In this document: piece after piece, positions 6,028-6,276 of the stretch
How positions within the stretch are numbered: position 1 is the first letter of the stretch
Layout of the letters: each line of letters starts with the position of its first letter
Source of the DNA: Planctomycetaceae bacterium UBA4655
GTDB lineage: Bacteria; Planctomycetota; Planctomycetia; Pirellulales; UBA1268
Direction: 5' to 3'
Assembly (NCBI GenBank): GCA_002405515.1
Contig: DHLZ01000178.1
Coordinates: forward strand, 1-6,276
DNA: 6,276 nt
Position numbers and translations under genes: made by a program
The notes under the pieces: generated by a model
Told to the model about the DNA's origin: nothing
What the model saw: the letters and a program-made list of their open reading frames with translations, nothing else
Databases searched by the model: none

Positions 6028-6047
6028 GCAGCCGGATTTCCTGCTGC
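6028..6047 (+). terminator. Weak hairpin after rnhA
   Basis: GCAGC at 6028-6032 pairs with GCTGC at 6043-6047. Inside, after one C/T mismatch, GG pairs with CC around an ATTT loop. It starts two bases after the rnhA stop, where a terminator would be expected, but no T-tract follows and the stem is short. An overlapping alternative stem (TTTCC/GGAAA) competes with it. Termination here is possible, not shown. Confidence 0.25.
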
Positions 6048-6105
6048 CGGAAAACCGATCACATTGAACGTGGGTTCCTGGGGACGATCAGAAACTCCAG
6101 CAACA

Positions 6106-6166
6106 CGGAAGCCCGAGGCGCAAGTTTCCCTGCAGGCGAACAGGTGCCCATTGCGGAAGCCCGAGG
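6106..6166 (+). repeat. Two copies of a 13-bp intergenic repeat core
   Basis: CGGAAGCCCGAGG occurs at 6106-6118 and again at 6154-6166, 48 bp apart. The first copy continues as CGCAAG followed by TTTCCCTG. From memory, similar GGAAGCCCGAGGCGCAAGC sequences are dispersed between genes in Pirellula/Rhodopirellula-type planctomycetes; I could not check this. The second copy runs directly into G runs where CGCAAG would be expected. Confidence 0.6.
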
Positions 6167-6276
6167 GGGGGGGAGAGGGGGGGGGGGGAGAGGGGGAGAA
6201 GAGCGGGGGGCGGAGCACAGACAAGCGCGGGCAGGGAGAGTGTTGGGAAGAGAACAAGCAGAGGGGGAGGCGAAGG
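6165..6276. other. G-rich low-complexity terminal tract, probable sequence artefact
   Basis: From 6165 the sequence turns into G runs broken by single A residues (runs of 9, 12, 5 and 6 G within about 46 bp), then a purine-dominated stretch to the window end. No reading frame or known element fits. The abrupt change inside a repeat copy suggests low-quality read ends at a contig edge. Short pieces (GAAGAGCG at 6198-6205, AGGGAGAGTGT near 6233-6243) resemble parts of common sequencing adapters, but not contiguously. Confidence 0.55.

Overview
The window is high-GC bacterial DNA and most likely comes from a planctomycete, probably of the Pirellulales type. The main evidence is a DUF1559 pseudopilin of the kind that is greatly expanded in Planctomycetota. 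Supporting signs are RHS/YD-repeat debris, small lineage-type hypothetical proteins, and an intergenic repeat core (CGGAAGCCCGAGG) that resembles repeats I remember from Pirellula/Rhodopirellula relatives. This placement is inference; no rRNA or other phylogenetic marker is present.

Layout. Positions 1-605 hold no intact gene. A 59-codon plus-strand fragment (54-233) is clearly RHS/YD-repeat in character, followed by frame-broken scraps. Positions 606-2556 are a minus-strand block read right to left: a DUF1559 prepilin-like protein (2556-1777), a single-pass membrane protein with an in-frame 15-bp minisatellite and a Gly/Pro-rich linker (1664-921), and an 88-residue unknown protein (872-606). 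A 155-bp divergent intergenic region (2557-2711) separates this block from the plus-strand block.

The plus-strand block starts with a soluble histidine kinase with no recognisable sensor domain (2712-3584). After a 147-bp gap comes a membrane histidine kinase (3732-5492). Its periplasmic domain looks like DUF3365/Tll0287 and carries a c-type heme motif, CLICH; a HAMP domain and a complete kinase core follow. Type I ribonuclease H (rnhA, 5525-6025) follows after 32 bp and is probably co-transcribed.

The last 250 bp contain a weak hairpin, two copies of a 13-bp repeat core, and a terminal tract of about 110 bp dominated by G runs that does not look like normal genomic sequence.

The main biological story is signal transduction. 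A heme-bearing, probably redox- or gas-sensing kinase sits next to a sensorless kinase, and no response regulator is encoded in the window. Their output must therefore lie elsewhere in the genome or outside the window. No CRISPR array, tRNA, rRNA, transposase or integrase is visible.
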